Source: Fen-1231 sp035286465 (lineage in GTDB: Bacteria > Gemmatimonadota > Gemmatimonadetes > Gemmatimonadales > Gemmatimonadaceae). Taken from it: 64,000 nucleotides of DNA. The notes below the pieces were generated by a model. That model was not told the DNA's origin. It saw only the letters and a list, made by a program, of their open reading frames with translations, and searched no databases. Location of the stretch: positions 1 to 64,000 of the forward strand of contig DATEDF010000089.1 of the NCBI GenBank assembly GCA_035286465.1. Direction: 5' to 3'. A program made the position numbers and the translations under genes. Of this stretch, positions 1-7,962 are shown in pieces (positions within the stretch are counted from its first letter, which is position 1; each line of letters begins with the position of its first letter).

Positions 1-870
1 CAGCTATCTCCAGGCTTGATTGACCTTTCACCCCTACCCACAAGTCATCCGAGCGGTTTTCAACCCACACCGGTTCGGGCCTCCACTAAGTGTTACCTCA
101 GCTTCACCCTGCTCATGGGTAGATCGCCCTGGCTTCGGGTCGTACCGCCGGCAACTGATCGCCCTCGTTACAGGACTCGCTTTCGCTGTGGCTCCGCTGG
201 AGACCAGCTTAGCCTTGCTGCCGACGAGTAACTCGCCGGATCATAATGCAAAAGGCACGCAGTCAGTCGTGACAGGGCCGAAGCCCTGCCCAACCTCCTA
301 CCGCTTGTAAGCAAGTGGTTTCAGGATCTCTTTCACTCCCCACACAGGGGTGCTTTTCACCTGTCCCTCACGGTACTCGTTCACTATCGGTCACACGAGA
401 GTCTTTAGCCTTGGAGGGTGGTCCCCCCAGTTTCACGCCCGATTACTCGAGTCGGGCGTTACTCAGGAACTCCACTACGCAGGGTGCATGGCTTTCGCCT
501 ACCGGGCTGTCACCGTCTATGGCGCCCCATTCCAGAGGACTTCGACTGGCGTCTCCCCGCGCGTGCGTGGGTCCTACAACCCCGCCCCTCTTTCGAGGGA
601 CGGTTTGGGCTCTGCCCGTTTCGCTCGCCGCTACTCCGGGTATCTCGGTTGATTTCTCTTTCCTCTGGGTACTTAGATGTTTCAGTTCCCCAGGTTAGCT
701 CCCCGCGCTTGCGCGCGGGGTGACTGCCATCGCTGGCAGCCGGGTTGCCCCATTCGGCCATCTTGGGATCGTCGCGTGTGTGCCGCTCCCCCAAGCTTAT
801 CGCAGCTTGCCACGGCCTTCGTCGCCTTCGTGTGCCCAGGCATCCCCCACTTGCTTTCGCTCGCTTGACC
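1..870 (-). rRNA. rrl: 23S ribosomal RNA, 5' portion (partial)
   Basis: The plus strand reads as the reverse complement of the 5' domain of 23S rRNA. The gene starts near 870 (RNA 5' end about GGUCAAGCGAGCG) and runs off the left edge of the window, so about the first 870 nt are present. No reading frame here is credible as protein. It lies downstream of 16S on the same strand in the usual 16S-23S order. Confidence 0.97.
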
Positions 871-1024
871 ACAACTCCCGTCAAGCAGAGCACGCGCGAT
901 CTACTACGAGTGACAATCTGATCGGCCTGCGCTTGCGCGCAGACCGGGTGCCTGCGCTCGCGCGCAGGGCAGAAATTGTGTCACTAGTGTGATTCGCTTT
1001 CCCGCGAACACTACCCCCCTTCCG

Positions 1025-1036
1025 TTGTCAAACAGC
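1025..1036 (-). promoter_or_regulatory. boxA-like antitermination element in the rRNA spacer
   Basis: The minus strand reads GCTGTTTGACAA, close to the E. coli rrn boxA core GCTCTTTAACAA. A near-identical copy lies in the 16S leader (2893-2904). Placement in both leader and spacer is the known arrangement for NusB/S10-dependent antitermination of rRNA operons. Function is inferred. Confidence 0.6.
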
Positions 1037-1087
1037 GGAGACTGCGCGGCCGAGCGCGAACGGGCGGCCGCCAGACGACAATGCACG

Positions 1088-1117
1088 ACTGAACGTGAGA
1101 AGAGGGTGTGGAGGCGA
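1088..1117 (-). other. 3' arm of the pre-16S processing stem
   Basis: On the plus strand actgaacgtgaga at 1088-1100 is the exact reverse complement of 2881-2893 in the 16S leader. The complementarity continues after a small internal loop (agggtgtg, then gaggcg). In the transcript the two arms would loop out the whole 16S gene, as in known RNase III processing stems. Confidence 0.75.
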
Positions 1118-1194
1118 GCGACTACGGGATGCGCTTTCGTCGAGGGCCTTCGCGCCTTGCGGCGTTCCGGACGTCTCGCTACTCGCTGCTCCGT

Positions 1195-2728
<1,534 letters not shown>

Positions 2729-2860
2729 AATCGTCTGACTAGCTCTCCCGAAACGCTGCCACGCCGTCGTTAAACAACATGACAGCGTGTTCGGAATCAC
2801 AAGAATGTTTTCAGGTCTGATCTCTCGCCGGACCCCTGAATGGATCCGGGTCGCCGAGAT

Positions 2861-2893
2861 CGCCTCGCACACCCTTCTGATCTCACGTTCAGT
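2861..2893 (-). other. 5' arm of the pre-16S processing stem
   Basis: This leader segment is complementary to 1088-1117 in the spacer, with 13 consecutive base pairs plus a second paired block. It lies between boxA and mature 16S, where RNase III stems of other rRNA operons lie. Confidence 0.75.
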
Positions 2894-2904
2894 TGTCAAA
2901 AAGC
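2893..2904 (-). promoter_or_regulatory. boxA-like antitermination element in the 16S leader
   Basis: The minus strand reads GCTTTTTGACAA, nearly the E. coli boxA core. It lies downstream of the predicted rRNA promoter and directly before the processing stem. The spacer copy at 1025-1036 supports a real signal rather than chance. Confidence 0.6.
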
Positions 2905-2910
2905 GAGAAT

Positions 2911-2943
2911 GAAAAAACAATGCTCCCCGCCATCGGCGGGAGC
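2911..2943 (-). terminator. Intrinsic-terminator-like hairpin at the start of the rRNA leader
   Basis: The minus-strand RNA would form GCUCCCGCC/GGCGGGGAGC (three-base loop, one bulge), followed by AUUGUUUUUUC, the form of a rho-independent terminator. It sits immediately downstream of the best rRNA promoter, at roughly +1. It may stop readthrough from upstream genes or act on the rRNA transcript itself before boxA. Confidence 0.6.
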
Positions 2944-2948
2944 CATGA

Positions 2949-2978
2949 ATAATAGCGACAAGGACCGCACGATGTCAA
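2949..2978 (-). promoter_or_regulatory. Sigma-70-type promoter of the rRNA operon
   Basis: The minus strand has -35 TTGACA (2973-2978), an 18-bp spacer and -10 TATTAT (2949-2954), the most consensus-like promoter in the window. The predicted start is near 2942. The 2979-3230 stretch upstream has no gene; it holds a perfect 7-bp GC hairpin (CCGGGCC/GGCCCGG near 3024-3041) and nothing else I recognise. Confidence 0.7.
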
Positions 2979-3230
2979 TGAAAAGTGCCGACGTCCTCGT
3001 TCCTTTTGCCCGGAGACACGACCGGGCCTCTCGGCCCGGGGCGCTCCTGATGCGCGCACGCGCGCCCCAGAGCAGGAAGTGCAAGTTAACGCCGCGCTTT
3101 TCGAGGGACAACCCCCACGAGCCGACGCCTCCGCCCTCTCTGAGGCGACTCGTCTGTGCGGGCAAAGCGCCGGCCAACGCGCCGGACGAGCACACGAGAG
3201 CGCCGTCGCCACACGGCGGGTCGTGGGCCA

Positions 3231-3274
3231 CAAACCGACGGAGCGCCGATGCCGTCGGCGGCATCGGCGCTCCG
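3231..3274 (-). terminator. Terminator after the tRNA cluster
   Basis: A perfect 16-bp stem with a 4-nt loop (arms 3239-3254 and 3259-3274) follows tRNA-Lys on the minus strand and is followed by a short U-containing tail (TCGGTTTG). It fits an intrinsic terminator of the tRNA transcript, though the U tract is weak. Confidence 0.65.
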
Positions 3275-3288
3275 GTCTTCGTGCACAG

Positions 3289-3361
3289 TGCGCCCTGTAG
3301 GAATCGAACCTACAACCTAGTGATTAAGAGTCACTTGCTCTGCCAATTGAGCTAAGGGCGC
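3289..3361 (-). tRNA. tRNA-Lys (anticodon CTT)
   Basis: The minus strand folds as a 73-nt cloverleaf with acceptor GCGCCCT/AGGGCGC. The anticodon loop CTCTTAA gives anticodon CTT, which reads AAG. The T-arm is GTAGG TTCGATT CCTAC. The CCA tail is not encoded (A73 is followed by CTG). It is the last gene of a three-tRNA cluster. Confidence 0.95.
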
Positions 3362-3400
3362 AGTCCCCGCGCGCGGCACTCCAGACTGCGCTGTGTCGCA

Positions 3401-3478
3401 TGGCGCGCCAGGAGGGAATCGAACCCCCGACCTAGAGCTTAGAAGGCTCTCGCTCTATCCATCTGAGCTACTGGCGCC
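3401..3478 (-). tRNA. tRNA-Arg (anticodon TCT)
   Basis: The acceptor stem is GGCGCCA/TGGCGCC-like and the T-arm is GGGGG TTCGATT CCCTC. The anticodon loop CTTCTAA gives TCT, which reads AGA. The CCA end is encoded (plus strand tgg at 3401-3403). The AGA codon is rare in such G+C-rich genomes, but the tRNA is normally retained. Confidence 0.95.
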
Positions 3479-3532
3479 TCGCTGCCGGCGGGACCGATCG
3501 CGTGCCGGCGTCGCGCACCGTGTCCGTCCCGA

Positions 3533-3606
3533 TCGGGGCGGCCGGATTCGAACCGGCGACCTCCTGCTCCCAAAGCAGGCGCGATACCGGGCTACGCTAC
3601 GCCCCG
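3533..3606 (-). tRNA. tRNA-Pro (anticodon TGG)
   Basis: The acceptor is CGGGGCG/CGCCCCG and the anticodon arm is CCTGC TTTGGGA GCAGG, giving TGG, which reads CCA and, with modification, other Pro codons. The T-arm is GCCGG TTCGAAT CCGGC. It is first in the tRNA cluster, about 8 nt after the predicted start of transcription. Confidence 0.95.
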
Positions 3607-3620
3607 CGAACCAGAGGCGA

Positions 3621-3649
3621 ATGTTAGCCGCGGTCGTGCGGCGGGTCAA
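3621..3649 (-). promoter_or_regulatory. Promoter of the Pro-Arg-Lys tRNA cluster
   Basis: The minus strand has -35 TTGACC (3644-3649), a 17-bp spacer and -10 TAACAT (3621-3626). It overlaps the rdgB stop codon and would start transcription a few bases before tRNA-Pro. Confidence 0.6.
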
Positions 3650-4290
3650 CGTCCGCGCGGCGCGCTGAGACCCTGCGCGCGCAACGCGAACGCCGCGAGT
3701 ACGACGCGCACCGCTCGCCCGCGGTGACTCACGCGGGCTTTCTCCTCCGGCGCGGCTTCGGCGAACGTGATCGCGAGTTCGTCGGAGAGGAAGAGTGGAT
3801 CGTACCCGAACCCGTTCGTGCCGCACGGCGCGCGGAGGATGCGGCCGGCGCTCTCGCCGCGCGCGCACACCTCGCCGCCCGGAAACGCGAGCACGGCAAC
3901 GCAGACGTATTTCGCGCGCCGGTCCGTTCCGGTCGCGAGCGCGTCGAGCAATGCGCGGTTGTTCGCCTCATCGAGCGCGGGTCCCGAGAGCGGGCTCGCC
4001 GACCAGCGCTTGCTGCGCACGCCCGGTGCGCCGCCCAGGGCCTCCACGACCAGCCCGGAATCCTCCGCGAGCACGGGAACGCCGCCGCTCCGCGCGAGGA
4101 AGAAGCGCGCCTTCGCGCGCGCATTCTCCTCGAACGTGTCGAACGCCTCGAGCCGCTCTTCCTCGGGCGTCGCCGCGATCAGCGCCTCGTCGAGCGATCG
4201 CGCGCGGAAGCCCGCCTCGGCGACCAGTGAGCGGAGCTCGCGCAGCTTCCCGGCGCTGCGCGTCGCGACGAGGAGCACCGGCGGCGTCAC
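3646..4290 (-). CDS. rdgB: RdgB/HAM1-family XTP/dITP diphosphatase
   Basis: This 214-aa protein belongs to the family that hydrolyses non-canonical purine triphosphates (dITP, XTP) to monophosphates, keeping them out of DNA and RNA. Visible family motifs are LVATRSAGKLRELRSLV at the N-terminus, EDSGLVVEALGGAPGV in the middle, GTNGFGYDPLF and the C-terminal SHRGRA. The length is near the usual 190-210. The start is GTG at 4290. It is the last gene of the thioesterase-lptE-rfaE2 cluster, 91 bp behind rfaE2, and its stop codon overlaps the tRNA-cluster promoter. Confidence 0.93.
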   Translation of the reverse strand: MTPPVLLVATRSAGKLRELRSLVAEAGFRARSLDEALIAATPEEERLEAFDTFEENARAKARFFLARSGGVPVLAEDSGLVVEALGGAPGVRSKRWSASPLSGPALDEANNRALLDALATGTDRRAKYVCVAVLAFPGGEVCARGESAGRILRAPCGTNGFGYDPLFLSDELAITFAEAAPEEKARVSHRGRAVRVVLAAFALRAQGLSAPRGR

Positions 4291-4381
4291 GGACGGCGCC
4301 CGTTACGAGCGACTCTGGCCGCGCCGGCGCGTTCGCGCGACCGCGGCTGCGCCGCTCAGCGCCGCCCCCCGGGCGTGCGGC

Positions 4382-4927
4382 TCAGGGCCCGCCACGAAGG
4401 CGCTCGAGGATCGCCGAGGTGGACTGCCCGGGCGTGAGCGGGACGATCACGACGCGCCCGCCACGGGCGGTCACCTCCGCAGCTCCCACGACGGACGACG
4501 GCGCGTAGTCACCGCCCTTGACGATCACGTCGGGCTCGAGGTGGCGCACGAGCGCGAGCGGCGTGTCCTCGTCGAAGACGACGACCGCGTCCACCGCCTC
4601 GATCGCGGCGAGCACGTACGCGCGCTCCCCTTCCGGACGCACGGGCCGGTCGGGGCCCTTCCCCAGCCGCCGCGCCGAGGCGTCGCTGTTCAGGCCGACC
4701 ACGAGCCGGTCGCCCTCGGCGCGCGCGCCGCAGAGCAGGTCAATGTGGCCGGGGTGCAGGAGGTCGAACACGCCGTTCGTGAAGACTACGGTCTCACCCG
4801 CTGTACGCGCCCGTGCACGCCAGTCGCGCGCGTCCTTCCAGGTGAGGATCTTGCGGGGTGGGTCGCCGGCCGGGCCGTTCGGACGCGTCGTCAGAACGTC
4901 CCCGTCGCCGAGGGGTTGAAGTGCCAC
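4382..4927 (-). CDS. rfaE2: D-glycero-beta-D-manno-heptose 1-phosphate adenylyltransferase (stand-alone RfaE2 domain)
   Basis: This 181-aa cytidylyltransferase-like protein carries TNGVFDLLHPGHIDLL (nucleotide-binding HxGH, residues about 50-65) and VGLNSDASARRLGKG, the hallmarks of the C-terminal domain of HldE/RfaE. The reaction is ATP plus heptose 1-phosphate to ADP-heptose for the LPS inner core. There is no kinase domain attached, so a separate HldA-type kinase would be needed. The start is GTG at 4927 and overlaps the upstream gene by 37 bp, so a slightly later start is possible. The neighbouring LPS-assembly genes support the role. Confidence 0.88.
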   Translation of the reverse strand: MALQPLGDGDVLTTRPNGPAGDPPRKILTWKDARDWRARARTAGETVVFTNGVFDLLHPGHIDLLCGARAEGDRLVVGLNSDASARRLGKGPDRPVRPEGERAYVLAAIEAVDAVVVFDEDTPLALVRHLEPDVIVKGGDYAPSSVVGAAEVTARGGRVVIVPLTPGQSTSAILERLRGGP

Positions 4928-5244
4928 TCCTTCACGAATCCTGGCAGCTCGAGGTGCTCGTAGTACTCGGCCCAGATGTAGATCATGCGGTTCCCGCGAC
5001 GGACGCGGACGTTGCGCGCGCCCTCCGGGAGTCCCAGCGAATCGGCGAACGCGGCGACGCGCCGAATGATGACGGCGTCCGAGCGGTGGGCGGCGAACCG
5101 CGCCTCCTGTTTCATCCGGTCCTGGTACTTATAGAAGCTCCAGAAGACCTGGCCGATGCCCGCGCCGAAGTAGACGAGTGCGGCCAGAATCAGGGCCGCG
5201 AAGAGGCAACCGATCTTGCTCGCGCCGCGTCGGGTTCTCACCAT
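4891..5244 (-). CDS. Small single-pass membrane protein, function unknown
   Basis: The 117-aa protein has a basic N-terminus (MVRTRRGASK), one clear membrane segment (about residues 11-32, IGCLFAALILAALVYFGAG) and a roughly 80-residue soluble tail rich in Tyr and Trp (RMIYIWAEYYEHLELPGF). I do not recognise a family with confidence. The start overlaps the lptE-like stop by a few bases and the 3' end overlaps rfaE2, so it is translationally linked to envelope genes and probably acts in the periplasm or inner membrane. Confidence 0.75.
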   Translation of the reverse strand: MVRTRRGASKIGCLFAALILAALVYFGAGIGQVFWSFYKYQDRMKQEARFAAHRSDAVIIRRVAAFADSLGLPEGARNVRVRRGNRMIYIWAEYYEHLELPGFVKEWHFNPSATGTF

Positions 5245-5792
5245 TGCGACTGCGCTCCCTCAATGACGTCGTTCACGATGCGGTCGATGGCCTGCTTGCG
5301 CCCAGCGGCCTCGGCGTTCTCCGCGTACTCGCCCTGCGCGGAGATCCCCTTGCGCGACCAGAGCGTCTTGCCCGTCAACTGGTTCACGATCTCGACGTCC
5401 ACGACGATCTGCAAGCGGCGCCGGGCCGAGGTCGCCTGCGCCGGATTCGCGCTGTAGGCCACCGGCACGTCTATCTCATATCGGACGATCGTGCCCCGGA
5501 CGATGGCACTCGCCTGGTCCTCCGCTGCCTCGCGCAGGCCGAGCCGGGAGGACATCGCCTTGCGCAGCTCTTCGGCGAGCTCGCGCTGCAGCTCGGGCGC
5601 GGGGGTTTCGTTGTCGAAGGGGAGTACCGCGACGGTGCGAATCTCGCGCGGCAGGCCGCCGCCGGAGAAACCGTAGGGGAAGCGGCACGCGCCGGCCGTC
5701 ACGACGACGGCGAGCGCGGCCAGTGCGAGCACGCCGCGGGCGCGGCGAGTGCCGCGGGCGGGGTGAGTGCGGCGACAGCGGGACGTGTTCAT
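5238..5792 (-). CDS. lptE: LptE-like LPS-assembly lipoprotein
   Basis: The 184-aa protein has a hydrophobic signal segment (VLALAALAVVVTAGAC) ending in a plausible, imperfect lipobox Cys at about residue 36. A small alpha/beta domain follows: EIRTVAVLPFDNET, a helix, then long beta strands (RRRLQIVVDVEIVN) and a helix. This is the arrangement of LptE/RlpB proteins, which plug the LptD channel in the outer membrane. The ATG at 5792 overlaps the thioesterase stop (ATGA). In-frame sequence upstream is the shadow of that gene. The family is divergent, so the assignment rests on fold-like features and LPS context. Confidence 0.75.
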   Translation of the reverse strand: MNTSRCRRTHPARGTRRARGVLALAALAVVVTAGACRFPYGFSGGGLPREIRTVAVLPFDNETPAPELQRELAEELRKAMSSRLGLREAAEDQASAIVRGTIVRYEIDVPVAYSANPAQATSARRRLQIVVDVEIVNQLTGKTLWSRKGISAQGEYAENAEAAGRKQAIDRIVNDVIEGAQSQW

Positions 5793-6193
5793 CTGACCGC
5801 CGCCTCGAGCCGCTCGCGCACTTCGGCTGGGAGCGCCGCCGGGCGGCCACCGGGCGCCAAGGAGACGAGCGCCGTGCGCGCCGTGGCGATCCGCTCGCCC
5901 GTGCCGGCGCGCGTGATCCGGTAGTCGAACGTGACCTGCCGCGATTTCACTTCCGCGAGGGTGGTCTCGACGCGCACGAGTTCGTCGTATCGGGCCGCGG
6001 CGTGGAGACGGAGAGTCGCTTCCGAGACCGCGAGCAGAACCCCCTGCTCCTCCAGCTCGGCGTAGCTCACACCGTGCTGGCGAATGAAGTCGGTGCGGCC
6101 GATCTCGCACCAGATCAGATAGTTGGCGTGGTAGACGACACCCATCTGGTCGGTTTCGGCGTATCGCACGCGGAGTTCGGAGACGCACGGCAT
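5789..6193 (-). CDS. ybgC: YbgC-type acyl-CoA thioesterase (hotdog fold)
   Basis: The 134-aa single-hotdog-domain protein has the 4HBT signature VRYAETDQMGVVYHANYLIW, including the catalytic Asp of the ETDQMG loop. YbgC-like enzymes hydrolyse acyl-CoA or hydroxybenzoyl-CoA; in proteobacteria the gene often sits near envelope (Tol-Pal) genes. The start ATG at 6193 gives the family length and removes an unrelated upstream extension. It is the first gene of the lptE-rfaE2-rdgB run, divergent from lpxH with only 37 bp between. Confidence 0.9.
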   Translation of the reverse strand: MPCVSELRVRYAETDQMGVVYHANYLIWCEIGRTDFIRQHGVSYAELEEQGVLLAVSEATLRLHAAARYDELVRVETTLAEVKSRQVTFDYRITRAGTGERIATARTALVSLAPGGRPAALPAEVRERLEAAVR

Positions 6194-6230
6194 CTGGTTA
6201 AGATAACGCCTCACTGATAGGTTCTCGGGG

Positions 6231-6998
6231 ATGCCCGGCGCCCCGTCGTTTCTCCTCTCGGACGCGCACCTCGGCCCCGCGCCGGAGGAGGTGGAACGCT
6301 CGTTGCTCGCGCTGCTGGCGCGCGCGCGCGCCGAGGCGAAGTCGGTCGTGCTCAACGGCGACGTTTTCGACTTCTGGTTCGAGTGGCGGCACGTGATGCC
6401 CCGCACCGGCTTTCGCGTGCTCGCCGCGCTCGCCGGCCTCCGCCAGGCGGGCGTGGAAGTGCTCTGGATCGCCGGCAATCACGATTGCTGGGGCGGCGAC
6501 GTCCTGAGGCGCGAGGTGGGAGTCACCTACCACGAGGGGCCGTGGCGCGGCGAGCTCGCCGGCTGGCGCACGCTGATCGAGCACGGCGACGGGCTGCGCG
6601 AGAAGGAAGACGCGCCGTACCGGGCGCTGCGCGCGGTGCTGCGGAACCGCGTCGCGATCCGGCTCTTTCGTGCGCTGCACCCGGACCTCGCCACACGCAT
6701 CGCGCTCGGCTCGTCGCACACGAGCCGCAACTGGCGGCCGAAGGACGGCGGCGAGGGGCTCCGGCGCGTGGCGCTGGAGCGGCTGCGCGCGGAGCCGGCG
6801 CTCGACCTCTATGTGTTCGGGCACTCGCACGCGCGGACGGCGGGGCGCGCCGAGTCGGGGGCGGTGTATGCGAATCCCGGCGCGTGGCTGGACGAGCCGA
6901 CATTCCTCCGGATCACGCCGGAACGCGTGGAGGTGGTTCGCCTCGCGCCCGGCCCGGTCGAGGTGCTCGAGACACTGGAGCGACGGGCGCGTGGGTGA
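6231..6998 (+). CDS. lpxH: UDP-2,3-diacylglucosamine pyrophosphatase (LpxH-like)
   Basis: The 255-aa calcineurin-like phosphoesterase has the metal-binding motifs SDAHLGP (D-x-H), NGDVFDFWF, AGNHD, EHGDG and FGHSHAR in order. These match LpxH, which cleaves UDP-2,3-diacylglucosamine to lipid X and UMP in lipid A synthesis. The length is close to the E. coli enzyme (about 240). It is divergent from the thioesterase-lptE-rfaE2 genes and convergent with the next gene. A weak plus-strand -10 (TAAGAT, near 6199) lies just before the start. Confidence 0.88.
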   Translation: MPGAPSFLLSDAHLGPAPEEVERSLLALLARARAEAKSVVLNGDVFDFWFEWRHVMPRTGFRVLAALAGLRQAGVEVLWIAGNHDCWGGDVLRREVGVTYHEGPWRGELAGWRTLIEHGDGLREKEDAPYRALRAVLRNRVAIRLFRALHPDLATRIALGSSHTSRNWRPKDGGEGLRRVALERLRAEPALDLYVFGHSHARTAGRAESGAVYANPGAWLDEPTFLRITPERVEVVRLAPGPVEVLETLERRARG

Positions 6999-7004
6999 CC
7001 GGCC

Positions 7005-7589
7005 CTAGCGGAACGCGACGGAGAGCGCGAGCCCGGCGCCCCGTCGAGGAGCGGGATACGCGCGCAGCGTGACGTGCTCGGGCAGATCCCAGAGGTTCGC
7101 GGCGACGAACGCGTCGGCGCCGGCGAGGAGATGGTTGAAGATGACGACGGCGATCCAGTCCTCGAGCTGGAGCTTGCGCGCGCGCACGAGGGCATTCGTG
7201 TAGCCGGACTTCTGCCACTCGGCGACGAGGGGATCGCCCCTGGCGTCGCGGCGCGCGAGTCCCGTCTCTGCATCAATGTCGTAGCGGAGCGGCACGGAGT
7301 CGCCGCGGAACGCGCGCGCGATGCGCAGGTCCTCCGCGGAGCGGTGCACGAGGGAAAGCGCGAGCGCCTCGACGAGGAAGAACGCCGCGCCCGTGTACTT
7401 CCGGTCGAGGGCGGCCTGGCCGAGGCCGGGAACGAGGACCGAGTAGAGGAAAGCACGGCGGGGAGCGATCGGCGGCCTGCCGGCCACCCTCGCCACCGGC
7501 GCCGCGCCGGCCACGCTGTCGCGCCGCTGGGCCGCCGCGGGCGTGGACCCGAGCGTGGCAGACCAAGCGACGAGCGCGAGCGACGCCAG
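7005..7589 (-). CDS. Hypothetical membrane protein with signal sequence (DUF5683-like); start uncertain
   Basis: The stop at 7005 is firm; the start is not. A signal-like stretch (LASLALVAWSATLGSTPAAAQ) leads into RRAFLYSVLVPGLGQ, a segment seen in DUF5683-type membrane proteins, then a hydrophobic helix (KYTGAAFFLVEALALSL) and a second one (DWIAVVIFNHLLAGADAFVAA cut at its ends). In-frame ATG codons exist only at 7700 and 7721, both inside the tRNA-Sec gene on the same strand. No ATG, GTG or TTG lies between the tRNA and the signal sequence, so I give a CTG at 7589 as a tentative start. Function unknown. Confidence 0.55.
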   Translation of the reverse strand: MASLALVAWSATLGSTPAAAQRRDSVAGAAPVARVAGRPPIAPRRAFLYSVLVPGLGQAALDRKYTGAAFFLVEALALSLVHRSAEDLRIARAFRGDSVPLRYDIDAETGLARRDARGDPLVAEWQKSGYTNALVRARKLQLEDWIAVVIFNHLLAGADAFVAANLWDLPEHVTLRAYPAPRRGAGLALSVAFR

Positions 7590-7646
7590 CCGCGCGGCGG
7601 AGGCGGCCCGCGTTGCCGCAGGCGGCCGTGGCCGCCGGTCGCGCGC

Positions 7647-7743
7647 TGGCGGGAGCGTATGGGAATCGAACCCACCCAACCCGACGTCGTCAGGTCGCAT
7701 CAGTTTTGAAGACTGAGCCATTCACCAGAATGGATACACTCCC
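7647..7743 (-). tRNA. selC: tRNA-Sec (selenocysteine, anticodon TCA)
   Basis: The minus strand folds as a bacterial tRNA-Sec. It has an 8-bp acceptor (GGGAGTGT/ACGCTCCC), a 6-bp D-stem with a 4-nt loop (CCATTC TGGT GAATGG) and an anticodon arm TCAGT CTTCAAA ACTGA giving TCA, which reads UGA. The long variable arm has a 7-bp stem (ACCTGAC/GTCGGGT), and the T-arm is GTGGG TTCGATT CCCAT. CCA is encoded. The selenophosphate synthetase gene selD lies at 14403-15443. selA and selB are not in the window. Confidence 0.95.
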
Positions 7744-7778
7744 GGCGCGCGAATGGGTCGCACGGCGACTGCCGGTAC

Positions 7779-7806
7779 AAGGTATCGCTCATCCTTGCGC
7801 ACTCAA
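7779..7806 (-). promoter_or_regulatory. Possible promoter of tRNA-Sec
   Basis: The minus strand has TTGAGT (7801-7806), a 16-bp spacer and TACCTT (7779-7784), about 35 bp before the tRNA 5' end. The match is moderate. In the rest of 7744-7962 I see no gene and no clear plus-strand promoter for otsA. Confidence 0.4.
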
Positions 7807-7962
7807 GACCCCGGAGCGACGCACGGGGCGCGATCCTGGGGCGTGCCCGCGTCCCGCCTCGCGCCGAACGCAGGGCCGGGTGCCGCGCGGCCGGACTGGG
7901 TGACGACTCGGCCGCAGGGGTGGCTCCGGGAGGGTGTTGGGGGATACGCTTAGGCACTCCCC

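Larger units (their letters stand above)
871..1194 (-). other. 16S-23S internal transcribed spacer without tRNA genes
   Basis: This spacer of about 324 bp separates 16S from 23S. I looked for tRNA-Ile and tRNA-Ala, the usual spacer tRNAs, and found no T-arm or anticodon arm on the minus strand. It does hold two similar GC-rich hairpins around 929-970 (CCTGCGC, loop, GCGCAGG type), a boxA-like element at 1025-1036 and the 3' arm of a 16S processing stem at about 1088-1117. Confidence 0.85.

Noticed and set aside
2840..3355. A 171-codon open frame on the plus strand across the rRNA leader and tRNA-Lys
   Set aside because: It runs through the rRNA promoter, a terminator and a tRNA gene, and has no recognisable domain.
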